From CANMUM01 sp965263365 (GTDB taxonomy: Bacteria; Pseudomonadota; Alphaproteobacteria; Rhodobacterales; Rhodobacteraceae): a stretch of 64,000 nt of DNA. Below the pieces are notes generated by a model. The model was given only the letters and a program-made list of their open reading frames with translations, ran no database searches and had not been told where the DNA came from. Every line of letters begins with the position of its first letter. The first letter of the stretch is position 1. Positions 1 through 8,233 of the stretch are shown piece by piece. The stretch spans positions 372,001 through 436,000 of the forward strand of contig OZ253672.1 in assembly GCA_965263365.1 (NCBI GenBank), read 5' to 3'. The position numbers were made by a program, and so were the translations under genes.

Positions 1-46
1 TTTGTTTATTGGAACAGATCAATTTAATTGAGTAGGGGCGCGCGGG

Positions 47-790
47 ATGAAAAACATAAGCTACTGGTTTTTAGGGATTTGCTTCATCGCGGGCATGTAT
101 GTGCTCGGCTTAAATGTTAGTCAGACCATTTTAAAGTCTCATACGGGTGTTAATAAAGCGACGGTAAAAGGGTTGGCTGAGCGCGTCGTCGATGCTAATC
201 AATTGCGCTGGGATATTAATTTTTATGCTACGATTACGCAGGATATGAGCGTAGATCCGAATCCGCCGGCGATTGATCGCCAAGCTCTCTATGACAGAGC
301 TAATAATTATAAGGCGCAGATTTTAGCAGTTTTGAGTGATGCAGGTTTTACGGAAAAGGAGCTTGATGTCTCTACTGTTCGTTATTCTTCTAGCTTAAGT
401 CGGAATGATGATGGGGTCCCGATTTCACGCACGGGTCGAATGGATGGAAGCATTCGCATTGTATCTGATCAGCTTTCTTTAGTGGGCCCCGCTGAAAGGG
501 CTTTTGAAAAACTCACTGTCGCAGGTATCGGCTTTGATGCATCTGATCCGGAGTATTATTTCACAGATTTGAATGAAATAAAGCCAGATATGCTAAAAGA
601 GGCAACAAAAAACGCTCGAATTGCGGCCGAAGAGTTTGCAAGTGATGCAGGTGTGCAAGTTGGTGGGATTCAAACAGCAACACAAGGCGGATTTTCGGTC
701 AGAGATTTGAATGATGAGAGTTCAGATCGCTATGAACCTTCTAAAAAAGTGCGCGTTGTCACTACGATTACATTTTATCTTAGTAATTGA
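47..790 (+). CDS. SIMPL (DUF541) domain protein
   Basis: A 247-residue protein with one N-terminal hydrophobic segment (about residues 5-25), so it is probably exported or anchored in the inner membrane. The rest resembles the SIMPL/DUF541 family: an early KGLAERVVDAN strand, a central oxidation/charge-rich region, and a late VRVVTTITFYL strand. Family members are periplasmic proteins of poorly defined role, some linked to stress tolerance. It stands alone; the downstream cytochrome b gene is convergent, 10 bases away. The start has a purine-rich GGGGCGCGCGGG stretch just upstream. Family call is by pattern recognition. Confidence 0.75.
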   Translation: MKNISYWFLGICFIAGMYVLGLNVSQTILKSHTGVNKATVKGLAERVVDANQLRWDINFYATITQDMSVDPNPPAIDRQALYDRANNYKAQILAVLSDAGFTEKELDVSTVRYSSSLSRNDDGVPISRTGRMDGSIRIVSDQLSLVGPAERAFEKLTVAGIGFDASDPEYYFTDLNEIKPDMLKEATKNARIAAEEFASDAGVQVGGIQTATQGGFSVRDLNDESSDRYEPSKKVRVVTTITFYLSN

Positions 791-800
791 ATTTGAAAAC

Positions 801-1304
801 TTAGCCTTTTTCTTTAAAAATTGGGACCATGCTGCTCCAAATGCCATCGCCGAGAAAGCGATGGTATATTGCAGCAGATATATGCAAGCCTATGGCAAGA
901 AAACTCGCAATTATAGAAAACTCATGTAAGGCAATCGATATATTCATAATCGGGCCACTCGGGATTCCAATCCAATATATACCACCAATGAATAGTCCAG
1001 TCAGGGCAATACTTGCGATAGAGAAATACATTGCCAAATGACCAAAGCGTGCCGCCTTCTTCTTCCAACTTGGCGTATTGTCCGGCAAGGCGGTTGGCTG
1101 CGTTCGTTTCATATAAATAAATCGAATTGCAAGCACGAACAGAAACAGTGTTGCGAACGTGATTTCAAAATACAGGAAAGCCTGATCTGCGAGCTGATCA
1201 ACATCGTCTAGCCCTTTCAAAATTGCGTATATAAAAAGGATGATAAAACCCCAGTGAAAAAATTTGGCGATCAAACCATGCTGTTTTGATTTTGAAATTT
1301 TCAT
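801..1304 (-). CDS. cytochrome b561-like membrane protein
   Basis: A 167-residue, four-helix integral membrane protein. Helices lie at about residues 15-33, 42-62, 88-108 and 125-150. His residues sit where b561-type proteins ligate haem: HGLIAKFFHW near the N-terminus, GHLAMYF in helix 3, and LHEFSI plus LHISAAIYH in helix 4. Such proteins pass electrons across the inner membrane from quinol or to periplasmic partners. It is a single-gene unit reading toward the SIMPL gene. The likely partner is not encoded next to it, so the physiological electron route is unknown. Confidence 0.8.
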   Translation of the reverse strand: MKISKSKQHGLIAKFFHWGFIILFIYAILKGLDDVDQLADQAFLYFEITFATLFLFVLAIRFIYMKRTQPTALPDNTPSWKKKAARFGHLAMYFSIASIALTGLFIGGIYWIGIPSGPIMNISIALHEFSIIASFLAIGLHISAAIYHRFLGDGIWSSMVPIFKEKG

Positions 1305-1571
1305 TTTTGTGAAACCTAGCGTATTTTTCTATGCGATTACATGGGATTTTAGTTTTTCAATCTGAATGGTCAAGAGGACGTTCTATATATATTTATAACG
1401 GCTCCATTCGATGTAAATGCATGTAGAATGCTTCATTCTCCAGAATTTTTTGACGATTGGTTTTTTGGTGTTTGCTTTGCAAAAATGTAAATCTGTCGAA
1501 AGGTTGGCGTAAAGTCTGTTATTTAGTCTGATGAATAGGCAATTGCCAATAACAAGAAAGGACTATTTATT

Positions 1572-1895
1572 ATGATCAAATATATCGCAACTTATGGGCT
1601 CTTATTGACCGCATTTACATTACCACTGCATGCCGGAGCCGAAACAAAGCATCATTTTACCTCTGACGAAGCTATAAATATTGCTCTGGAGGTTCAGGCG
1701 GGCACAGTCGTCGAAGCTGAGCTTGATGAGTTTGAGGGGCGCGCTGTCTATGATATTGAAATTGTGAATGAAGCGGGTGAGGAAATTGAGTTTAAAGTTG
1801 ACGTGGAAACGGGGGAGATTTTGAATCAATGGACTGATGATGATCCCACGGATGATCCAGAATCAGGAACTGATTATGGAGACGCGAGTGAGTAA
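1572..1895 (+). CDS. secreted PepSY-domain protein
   Basis: A 107-residue protein with a cleavable-looking signal peptide (MIKYIATYGLLLTAFTLPLHAGA). One PepSY domain follows: TSDEAINIALEVQAGTVVEAELD, then AVYDIEIVNEAGEEIEFKVD and VDVETGEIL, which are the hallmark strands. The tail is very acidic (DDDPTDDPESGTDYGD). PepSY domains act as small inhibitory or modulating modules of peptidases and sensor kinases in the envelope. There is no neighbouring kinase or protease. GAAAGGA upstream gives a good ribosome binding site. Family assignment is secure; function is unknown. Confidence 0.85.
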   Translation: MIKYIATYGLLLTAFTLPLHAGAETKHHFTSDEAINIALEVQAGTVVEAELDEFEGRAVYDIEIVNEAGEEIEFKVDVETGEILNQWTDDDPTDDPESGTDYGDASE

Positions 1896-2026
1896 ATCTT
1901 TGCGGATGTTCAAGGCTAAATTTTTGATTTTTCGGGCAAAAAGCCTTGGTCGGGGTTAGTATTACCTAAAACTGTAAACCAAGTTGAATATACTGAAAAT
2001 TATGAGTTGAAAACGATCAAAGGGGC

Positions 2027-2052
2027 GCGCGATCTGGGACTTGAGGTCGCGC
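2027..2052. other. hairpin between convergent genes
   Basis: GCGCGATC at 2027-2034 pairs with GGTCGCGC at 2045-2052 (eight pairs, one U-G) around a 10-base loop. It sits between the ends of the PepSY gene and yejF, but no T-run follows on either strand. It is therefore not a clear intrinsic terminator. Confidence 0.3.
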
Positions 2053-2165
2053 TCGCTTAAAAAACATTGAAATTATAAGCACTCTAAAAATTATGACGAT
2101 TGAGTAATTTAATTTTTACCGGGTGCAAATTTGAGTAAATCGAATTCATGTCGCAAATAGGCAAG

Positions 2166-3722
2166 CTAAAGTGCAGCTGAAACAAGTTTTTGAGAATAAG
2201 GTTTTTGGGGAGACTCAAAGACAGCTTTTGTCGAACCTTTTTCAACAATTTCTCCATCCTTGAGAACGATCACGCTATGGCAAATTGCACGAACCACCGC
2301 GAAGTCATGTGAGATAAATAAATATCCCAAATTATATTTGTTCTGGAGATTGATCAAAAGTTCTACAATTTGTGTTTGAACGGTGCGGTCAAGTGCAGAT
2401 GTAGGTTCATCAAGAATGATCAATTTGGGGCGCATTATGATGGCGCGCGCTATCGAAATTCTCTGTCGTTGCCCCCCTGAAAATTCATGCGGGTATCTTT
2501 GTGAAAACGAGGGATCAAGACCAACTTCTAACATGGTTTCATGCACGCGCTCAGCAATATTTACCTTTGGCTCGTGAATGCTAAGTCCTTCTCCTATTAT
2601 TGAACCAACAGTCATGCGAGGCGAAAGAGAACCGAACGGATCTTGAAATACCATCTGAACGCTACGCCGAATTGTGCGGATATCTGAACGATTTGCAGTT
2701 TGGATTTGATGGCCATCGACTTCAATTTCACCCGTTGACTCAACGAGTTTCATCATTGCACGACCGATAGTTGATTTACCAGAACCACTTTCCCCGACAA
2801 GGCCAAGTGCTTCTCCCGAGCGGACTTGCAAATCAATCCCTTTAAGCGCAACAAATTCTGAAGATTTTCGTAAGAAGCCCGCGGGTTTTCCATAAGTCAC
2901 GCATAGCTGATTGGTGCGTGCAAGTGGCTTATCTTCACGAACAAAAGGGGTGCGCGGATCATAATTCGCGGCATTTATGAGTTGTTGCGTATAAGGTTGG
3001 GTTGGCGTAGTTAATACTTGGTCTGCGTTTCCTTCTTCGACAATTTTTCCTGACTTCATGACCAAAACGCGATCTGCCAATCCAGATAAAATGCGAAGAT
3101 CATGAGTAATAAATACGAGTGTAAGTCCAAGCTCTTTTTGTAGATCAATGAGCAAATCAAGTATTTGCCTTTCTAATGTTGCGTCTAGTGCTGTTGTCGG
3201 CTCATCTGCAATTAAGAGCTTAGGTCGATTGGCAAGCGCCATGGCGATGACAACTCTTTGGCGCTGTCCGCCAGACAGCTCATGGGGATAACTTGATTTA
3301 ATCCGATCAAAATCGGTCAATCCAACCTGTTCAAGAGATTTGTTGATAGCTTGTTCTAGCGCTTCTCCTGATAGCCCTTGATGAAGGGTAATGCTTTCTG
3401 CGATTTGTTTTTGAATTTTATGCAGGGGGTTAAGCGCTGTCATGGGTTCTTGAAAAATATATGAGATTTTGTTTCCGCGGAGCTGGCGTCTTTTTCTATC
3501 CGATGCGTTTGTGATGTCTTGATCAAAAATCGATACAGAGCCACTTACAATTGCGCTCTCAGGCTGTAACCATCCTAGTGTCGCGGCTGTGACCGATTTT
3601 CCCGATCCGCTTTCTCCGACAATTGCAAGAACTTCACCCTTTTCAACTCGAAAAGAAATTTGATCCACGACTGTGTTTGTTCCAAATTTAATGCTTAGGT
3701 TGTTGACATTTACAATGCTCAT
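2166..3722 (-). CDS. yejF: peptide ABC transporter, double ATPase YejF
   Basis: A 518-residue protein with two fused ABC ATPase domains. The first has Walker A GESGSGKS at residues 36-43 and signature LSGGQRQR near 150. The second repeats GESGSGKS near 310 with signature FSGGQRQR. Each half carries its own Walker B (LLIADEP, LIILDEP). This fused form is typical of YejF, which powers import of oligopeptides and of microcin C-like peptides in E. coli. It overlaps the end of yejE by 4 bases (ATGA), so the genes are translationally coupled in the order yejB-yejE-yejF. The Oligo_HPY-like tail after each half also fits the Opp/Dpp/Yej class. Confidence 0.92.
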   Translation of the reverse strand: MSIVNVNNLSIKFGTNTVVDQISFRVEKGEVLAIVGESGSGKSVTAATLGWLQPESAIVSGSVSIFDQDITNASDRKRRQLRGNKISYIFQEPMTALNPLHKIQKQIAESITLHQGLSGEALEQAINKSLEQVGLTDFDRIKSSYPHELSGGQRQRVVIAMALANRPKLLIADEPTTALDATLERQILDLLIDLQKELGLTLVFITHDLRILSGLADRVLVMKSGKIVEEGNADQVLTTPTQPYTQQLINAANYDPRTPFVREDKPLARTNQLCVTYGKPAGFLRKSSEFVALKGIDLQVRSGEALGLVGESGSGKSTIGRAMMKLVESTGEIEVDGHQIQTANRSDIRTIRRSVQMVFQDPFGSLSPRMTVGSIIGEGLSIHEPKVNIAERVHETMLEVGLDPSFSQRYPHEFSGGQRQRISIARAIIMRPKLIILDEPTSALDRTVQTQIVELLINLQNKYNLGYLFISHDFAVVRAICHSVIVLKDGEIVEKGSTKAVFESPQKPYSQKLVSAAL

Positions 3723-4798
3723 TTGAAAACCTTCCGCGGATCAAAGGCATCTCTAACGCCCTCAAAAATAAAAATAAGCAGACTCAAAATGATGCTGTAA
3801 GTTAAAAACGCAGCCCAAATGAGCCACCATCCGTGATTGAGGGTTGATTTCGCTTCTCGAGCCATTTCACCAAGTGAAGGATAATTTGCGGGTAATCCAA
3901 AGCCAAGATAATCAAGAGTTGCGAGCGTGCCTATGGCGCCCGTCAGCAAAAAAGGCATCATAGTGATGGTTGCAACGATCGCGTTGGGGAGAACGTGGCG
4001 AAATATTATGGTTCGATCAGGTACGCCGAGTGCCTTTGCAGCGGTTACATATTCAAAGTTGCGTGCACGTAAAAATTCAGCGCGCACCAAATTTACGAGG
4101 GCTGTCCAATGAAATAAGGTGACAATGATCACAAGTGGCCAAAAGGTGACTTGTAAAAAAGATGAGAGAATAATGATGATGAAAAGTGTTGGCATTGTCG
4201 ACCAGATCTCGACAAATCTCTGTAAGTACAGATCGATGCGCCCCCCATAATAACCCATGATCGCCCCAAGTATGATCGCTATAATTGAAGACACGCCGGT
4301 TACAATAAAAGCAAACATAACTGTTATTCGAAAACCGTAAATCAGGCGTGCGAGCACGTCGCGACGTTGACTATCGGAGCCAAACCAATGTTTTGAAGAA
4401 GGCGGTTGAAGTTTTCCGGCATCGTCTTTTGTAATTGTATTGAAGCTATAGGGTATGGGCGGCCAAATCATTGCGCCATTGCCTTCTCGGACCGTATCGT
4501 CATCAAAACAGATTTCATTGCCGTCGTTGTAGATCAAGCATTGTACGAGCGGGCTGCGATAGTCTGCTTCCGATAAAAAATCACCGCCAAAATCCATTTC
4601 GGAATAAAAAGAAAAGACAGGAAATCTCCATTCATTTTGCGTTTTGACAGCAATAGGTTTTTCATTTGCCACAAATTCGGCAAAAAGTGAGATGATAAAT
4701 AATAAAAGAAAAACCCAAAGCGAATAATAGGCACGACGATTGGATCTAAAATTATGCCAACGCCTTTTTGTAAGCGCGGAGAATGTAAATAAACTCAT
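3719..4798 (-). CDS. yejE: peptide ABC transporter permease YejE
   Basis: A 359-residue inner-membrane permease. An N-terminal helix (about 23-45) is followed by a large periplasmic loop with YejE-like features (FGSDSQRRDVLARLIYGFR, the usual entry to the permease core). Five further helices follow, with the EAA-type motif EYVTAAKALGVPDRTIIFRH facing the ATPase. It pairs with YejB to form the channel. It overlaps yejB by 4 bases upstream and yejF by 4 bases downstream. The long N-terminal extension separates YejE from shorter DppC/OppC permeases. Confidence 0.9.
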   Translation of the reverse strand: MSLFTFSALTKRRWHNFRSNRRAYYSLWVFLLLFIISLFAEFVANEKPIAVKTQNEWRFPVFSFYSEMDFGGDFLSEADYRSPLVQCLIYNDGNEICFDDDTVREGNGAMIWPPIPYSFNTITKDDAGKLQPPSSKHWFGSDSQRRDVLARLIYGFRITVMFAFIVTGVSSIIAIILGAIMGYYGGRIDLYLQRFVEIWSTMPTLFIIIILSSFLQVTFWPLVIIVTLFHWTALVNLVRAEFLRARNFEYVTAAKALGVPDRTIIFRHVLPNAIVATITMMPFLLTGAIGTLATLDYLGFGLPANYPSLGEMAREAKSTLNHGWWLIWAAFLTYSIILSLLIFIFEGVRDAFDPRKVFK

Positions 4799-5853
4799 GC
4801 GCCTCTCTCCTCAAAATCAATGCGTGGATCAACGAGGACATAGCAAAGATCAGCAAGTAGATGGACAATTAATCCAATAAGAGAGAATATATATAGCGTT
4901 CCGAGAACGAGGGGATAATCGCGCTGTCTGATGGCGTCTAGACCTAGTCTGCCGAGGCCATCGAGTGAAAACGTTGTTTCCACGATAAAAGATCCTGTAA
5001 AAAATACCGCGACAAAAATTGCTGGAAATCCAGATATAATGATCAGCATCGAATTTCGAAAGACGTGGCCGTAAAGTACACGCGATTCAGATAAGCCCTT
5101 TGCACGCGCCGTCATCACATATTGTTTTTTTATTTCGTCGAGAAAGCTATTTTTTGTGAGTAGGGTCTTCGTTGCAAAGCCTGCCGCGGTCATTGAGATC
5201 ACCGGGAGAGTTACGTGCCAAATGTAGTCCTTTATCTTTTCCCAGAAAGTGAAGCTTTCGTAGTCTTCAGACTGAAGGCCACGAAGTGGAAAATATCCCC
5301 AATCGGCGCCGCCTGCAAAATACATCAAAAGAAGTACTGGCAGGATGATGGAAGGAAGTGCGTACGCAACAATAATAACGCCTGAGGTTATGCTGTCAAA
5401 GCGGGAACCGTCTTTGATCGCCTTTGATATCCCCAATGGAATGGAAATTAAGTACACCAATATTGTGGACCAAAGGCCAAGCGCGATTGAGACTGGGATG
5501 CGTTGCTGAATTTGATCCCAAACTGAGACATTTGGATTTTTAAACATAGGTTTGCCAAAATCAAAAGTTGCGTATTTGACTAACATCGTACCAAATCTTT
5601 GAATAAATGGTTTGTCTAAACCATATTCAGTTTTAAACGCATTAATTTTTCGTTGAGTAAATTCGTCGACTCCGGTTGCGCTTTCACCAATGCCATCACC
5701 TCCAGCAAAACCCTCTTCTTGAGCTTCCATTTGAGCGCGAAAGGTGTCGATTGGCCCGCCAGGCACAAATTGTAATACGCAAAAATTGATGAACAAAATA
5801 CCGATTAAAGTCGGGATCATTAATAGTAGGCGTTTGAGAATATACTGAGCCAT
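4795..5853 (-). CDS. yejB: peptide ABC transporter permease YejB
   Basis: A 352-residue permease of the OppB/DppB/YejB type. The N-terminal helix (LLLMIPTLIGILFINFCVLQFVPGGP) is diagnostic, and a periplasmic insert rich in Gly and acidic residues follows. The EAA loop reads QYVMTARAKGLSESRVLYGH. It is the first gene of the yejBEF set as it stands. In most alphaproteobacteria yejA, the substrate-binding protein gene, lies directly upstream; here the upstream neighbour is a terminator and a cytochrome c gene on the same strand, so the binding protein must be encoded elsewhere or be missing. Confidence 0.9.
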   Translation of the reverse strand: MAQYILKRLLLMIPTLIGILFINFCVLQFVPGGPIDTFRAQMEAQEEGFAGGDGIGESATGVDEFTQRKINAFKTEYGLDKPFIQRFGTMLVKYATFDFGKPMFKNPNVSVWDQIQQRIPVSIALGLWSTILVYLISIPLGISKAIKDGSRFDSITSGVIIVAYALPSIILPVLLLMYFAGGADWGYFPLRGLQSEDYESFTFWEKIKDYIWHVTLPVISMTAAGFATKTLLTKNSFLDEIKKQYVMTARAKGLSESRVLYGHVFRNSMLIIISGFPAIFVAVFFTGSFIVETTFSLDGLGRLGLDAIRQRDYPLVLGTLYIFSLIGLIVHLLADLCYVLVDPRIDFEERGA

Positions 5854-5993
5854 ATTTGTTGTTTATATAAACTCGAATCTGCCGTCTAGTTGATAAGGTA
5901 GCTTTGCTGTTCAAAAAGGACGAAATTTGCCGATTAGTTTTGCTGCACTGTGCTGCGAGAATAGAATATGAGTGAATAACGCGTTTTAAAGAC

Positions 5994-6023
5994 TAAAAAA
6001 TCCGCCACAGAAGGCGGATTTTG
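5994..6023 (-). terminator. intrinsic terminator after the cytochrome c gene
   Basis: TCCGCC at 6001-6006 pairs with GGCGGA at 6013-6018, extended by A-T pairs on both sides. Read on the minus strand it ends in a T-run (GGCGGATTTTTTAG), and the A/T flanks are symmetric enough for it to work in both directions. It closes the cytochrome c gene and insulates yejBEF. Confidence 0.85.
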
Positions 6024-6046
6024 AGTTTTTAATGAAAGTCGCTCGC

Positions 6047-6634
6047 TTATTCAGCAGTCGTTCCCTCTGTATTCGTTTCAGCAGCGGCGGCTTCAAATAT
6101 GGAAGCATCAAATTCACTGCCTGCAAGATACGCAACAAGATCAGCAGTATCTTGCGGGTTCCTGATGCCAGCGAAGCTCATTTTTGTTTTCGCCACGACA
6201 TCTTTTGGACCTGATATAAATGCAAACAATGTGTCGGCATCCCAAGTCAAGCCGCTCGCAGCCATATCCGCGGAATAGCTATAGCCTGCTTCGGTTCCGG
6301 CCGGCTTGTTATATATATCAGCCAAAGTTGGACCTGTGCCGTTTTGGCCAGCCTCTAGCGAATGGCATGCTTTACATTTCTTGAAAACGCCTTCACCATT
6401 CGCTGCATCAGCAGATGCGAGATAAACAGCTGGCGGAATAACTTCCTCTTCAGCGCCACCATGTGAATCGCCGCCGCCGTCTGAAAGCGCATAGGCTTGT
6501 TCGTGGTGCTCATCATTGCCGTGGTGAGAATCGCTGCCGTCATAAATGCCAGCAGCTCCCCACTTTGCAAACAAGAAAAACAGTCCAGCCGCACAAAGTA
6601 CGCCGACAACTTTATTCATATCAATATTAATCAT
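6047..6634 (-). CDS. membrane-anchored class I cytochrome c
   Basis: A 195-residue protein. An uncleaved N-terminal helix (about residues 7-24) is followed by a His/Asp/Gly-rich linker (30-65). A c-type haem domain carries CKACH at 87-91, GTGPTLADIYNKPAG typical of cytochrome c2/c552, and an axial Met in KTKMSFAGI. It resembles CycM-type membrane cytochromes that carry electrons from the bc1 complex to oxidases. I chose ATG at 6634, which has GAGG five bases upstream, over an adjacent TTG. The His-rich linker (SHHGNDEHHEQ) is unusual and might bind metal. Confidence 0.88.
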   Translation of the reverse strand: MINIDMNKVVGVLCAAGLFFLFAKWGAAGIYDGSDSHHGNDEHHEQAYALSDGGGDSHGGAEEEVIPPAVYLASADAANGEGVFKKCKACHSLEAGQNGTGPTLADIYNKPAGTEAGYSYSADMAASGLTWDADTLFAFISGPKDVVAKTKMSFAGIRNPQDTADLVAYLAGSEFDASIFEAAAAETNTEGTTAE

Positions 6635-6750
6635 CAAAGCCTCGCTTAATCCTAAAGCATATAAATCTTGTGCCCTTTTAAACGCTTCACATCAGTTTTG
6701 GCAAGGTGTAAGAATTGAAAAAGAATGAGTTTAGAAAGTGAGTTCTTAGA

Positions 6751-7581
6751 ATGAAAATCGCATTTCAAGGTGAGTTGGGCGCATATTCTCACCAGGCAGT
6801 TGTTGAGAATTACGCGAAGGCGGAGGCATTGCCTAAACAGACTTTCGAAGGCGCAATTGAAGCCGTTAGGGTCGGTGAAGCTGATCTCGCGATGATTCCG
6901 GTTGAGAACTCTACATATGGTCGCGTATCGGATGTGCATCATCTTTTGCCGAGCGCTGGATTAAATATAATCGCTGAGTGTTTTTTGCCAGTGAAGATAA
7001 ATTGGTGGGGGCGTAAGAGCCAAAATGCTAGTCTTGCCACCAAAGCGATTTCTCACCCAGTTTTACTAGGGCAATGTCGAAAATTTATGCTTGATAGTGG
7101 TCTCAGTTGGGAAGCCTGGTCAGATACGGCGGCAGCCGCCAAATATGTGGCAAATTCAACGGATAGTAGCCTTACGGCACTTGCATCTCCCCTTGCAGGA
7201 GAAATTTATGGGTTGGAACTTTTCGCCGAAGGCGTGGAGGACGCTCAAAATAACGCAACGCGATTTTTGGTACTTTCAAATCAGGAAGTTTCTGAACCGC
7301 AAGGCTCAAATGTCATGACGACCTTTATTTTTCAGGTGCGCAATATTCCAGCTGCACTCTATAAAGCGATGGGTGGTTTCGCAACAAATGGCGTTAACAT
7401 GACGAAACTCGAAAGCTATATGGTTGATGGCAATTTTACGGCAACCCAGTTTTATGCAGACATTGAAGGGCACCCAGATGATGAAAACGTTAAGCTTGCC
7501 TTTGAAGAGCTTCGGTTTTACACGAATGAGTTTCGAGTTTTAGGGGTTTATCAAGCGGCAAAAGGAAGAGTAGGGCGCTGA
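6751..7581 (+). CDS. pheA: prephenate dehydratase
   Basis: A 276-residue monofunctional prephenate dehydratase, converting prephenate to phenylpyruvate for phenylalanine synthesis. The catalytic domain starts FQGELGAYSHQAV and has the VENSTYGRV and NNATRFLVLS blocks; the Thr-Arg-Phe of the latter is the catalytic motif. A C-terminal ACT domain (about 180-270) has NIPAALYKAMGGFATNGVN. Its usual Phe-binding ESRP motif reads ESYM here, as in other alphaproteobacterial enzymes as I recall them. It stands alone, divergent from the cytochrome c gene, and is closed by its own terminator. Confidence 0.95.
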   Translation: MKIAFQGELGAYSHQAVVENYAKAEALPKQTFEGAIEAVRVGEADLAMIPVENSTYGRVSDVHHLLPSAGLNIIAECFLPVKINWWGRKSQNASLATKAISHPVLLGQCRKFMLDSGLSWEAWSDTAAAAKYVANSTDSSLTALASPLAGEIYGLELFAEGVEDAQNNATRFLVLSNQEVSEPQGSNVMTTFIFQVRNIPAALYKAMGGFATNGVNMTKLESYMVDGNFTATQFYADIEGHPDDENVKLAFEELRFYTNEFRVLGVYQAAKGRVGR

Positions 7582-7610
7582 GATGCGACTATATGTCTCA
7601 GCACTTTTTT
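7577..7610 (+). terminator. intrinsic terminator of pheA
   Basis: GCTGAGA at 7577-7583 pairs with TCTCAGC at 7596-7602 around a 12-base loop, and ACTTTTTT follows. The 5' arm overlaps the pheA stop codon. It lies between pheA and the convergent SRPBCC gene. Confidence 0.75.
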
Positions 7611-7615
7611 GAGAT

Positions 7616-8083
7616 TTAATCCTTCTGGGCTTCATATTGTTGCTCTAAAAATGTCGCTAGCCGATCTGAGCCATCCATTATACGATTATTGATTCGAGTT
7701 TTAGATGCTTTGATGGACTGCAATAATATTCGTCCTAATATGCCCTTCGGTTTAAGTTCGGTTTCGAAGCTCACGCGACACATGTCTGCGCTTATAGCTT
7801 CAAAATTGATGTGAGACTTAAATTCGAGGCGCTTTCCTTCTGATTTAAGCTTCAAACCTTTATTTTCATCGCGGTGAATTACTGTTGTCTCAATGACAAT
7901 TGTGCGACCAGCTCTCATAGTTCGTAAAATCCAAACTGAACCCTTTGAAAACTCATCGTCTCCCGAGCTGGATCTAAAATTTACGTACTCAGGTAATTTT
8001 GAGCTTATAGTTTCAAAATTTGTGAGGTTGCTGAAGGCAAATTCAACCGGAACGTCCGCTTCTGTAACAAGTGAGATTTTCAT
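7616..8083 (-). CDS. SRPBCC (START/polyketide cyclase-like) protein
   Basis: A 155-residue cytoplasmic protein with the SRPBCC/Polyketide_cyc2 pattern: an early strand ISLVTEADVPVEFAFSNLTNFE, a run of alternating strands, and a C-terminal amphipathic helix (ILLQSIKASKTRINNRIMDGSDRLATFL). The fold makes a hydrophobic ligand cavity, but the ligand cannot be told from sequence. I placed the start at the ATG at 8083 rather than an upstream TTG. It is convergent with pheA, with 34 bases between the coding ends, and has no partner gene. Confidence 0.75.
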   Translation of the reverse strand: MKISLVTEADVPVEFAFSNLTNFETISSKLPEYVNFRSSSGDDEFSKGSVWILRTMRAGRTIVIETTVIHRDENKGLKLKSEGKRLEFKSHINFEAISADMCRVSFETELKPKGILGRILLQSIKASKTRINNRIMDGSDRLATFLEQQYEAQKD

Positions 8084-8233
8084 GCCCAATAATCCATAAA
8101 TTAATTTCTAAAGAGTTCAAGACTTTGATTTTTGCGATCGAGGCTAAATTGCTGCTAAAAGTTATCTAGCATTTAACCTTTTTTTTAATAATTCACAACT
8201 ATTGTAGCTGTAATTTTAAAGGAATTAGCAATT

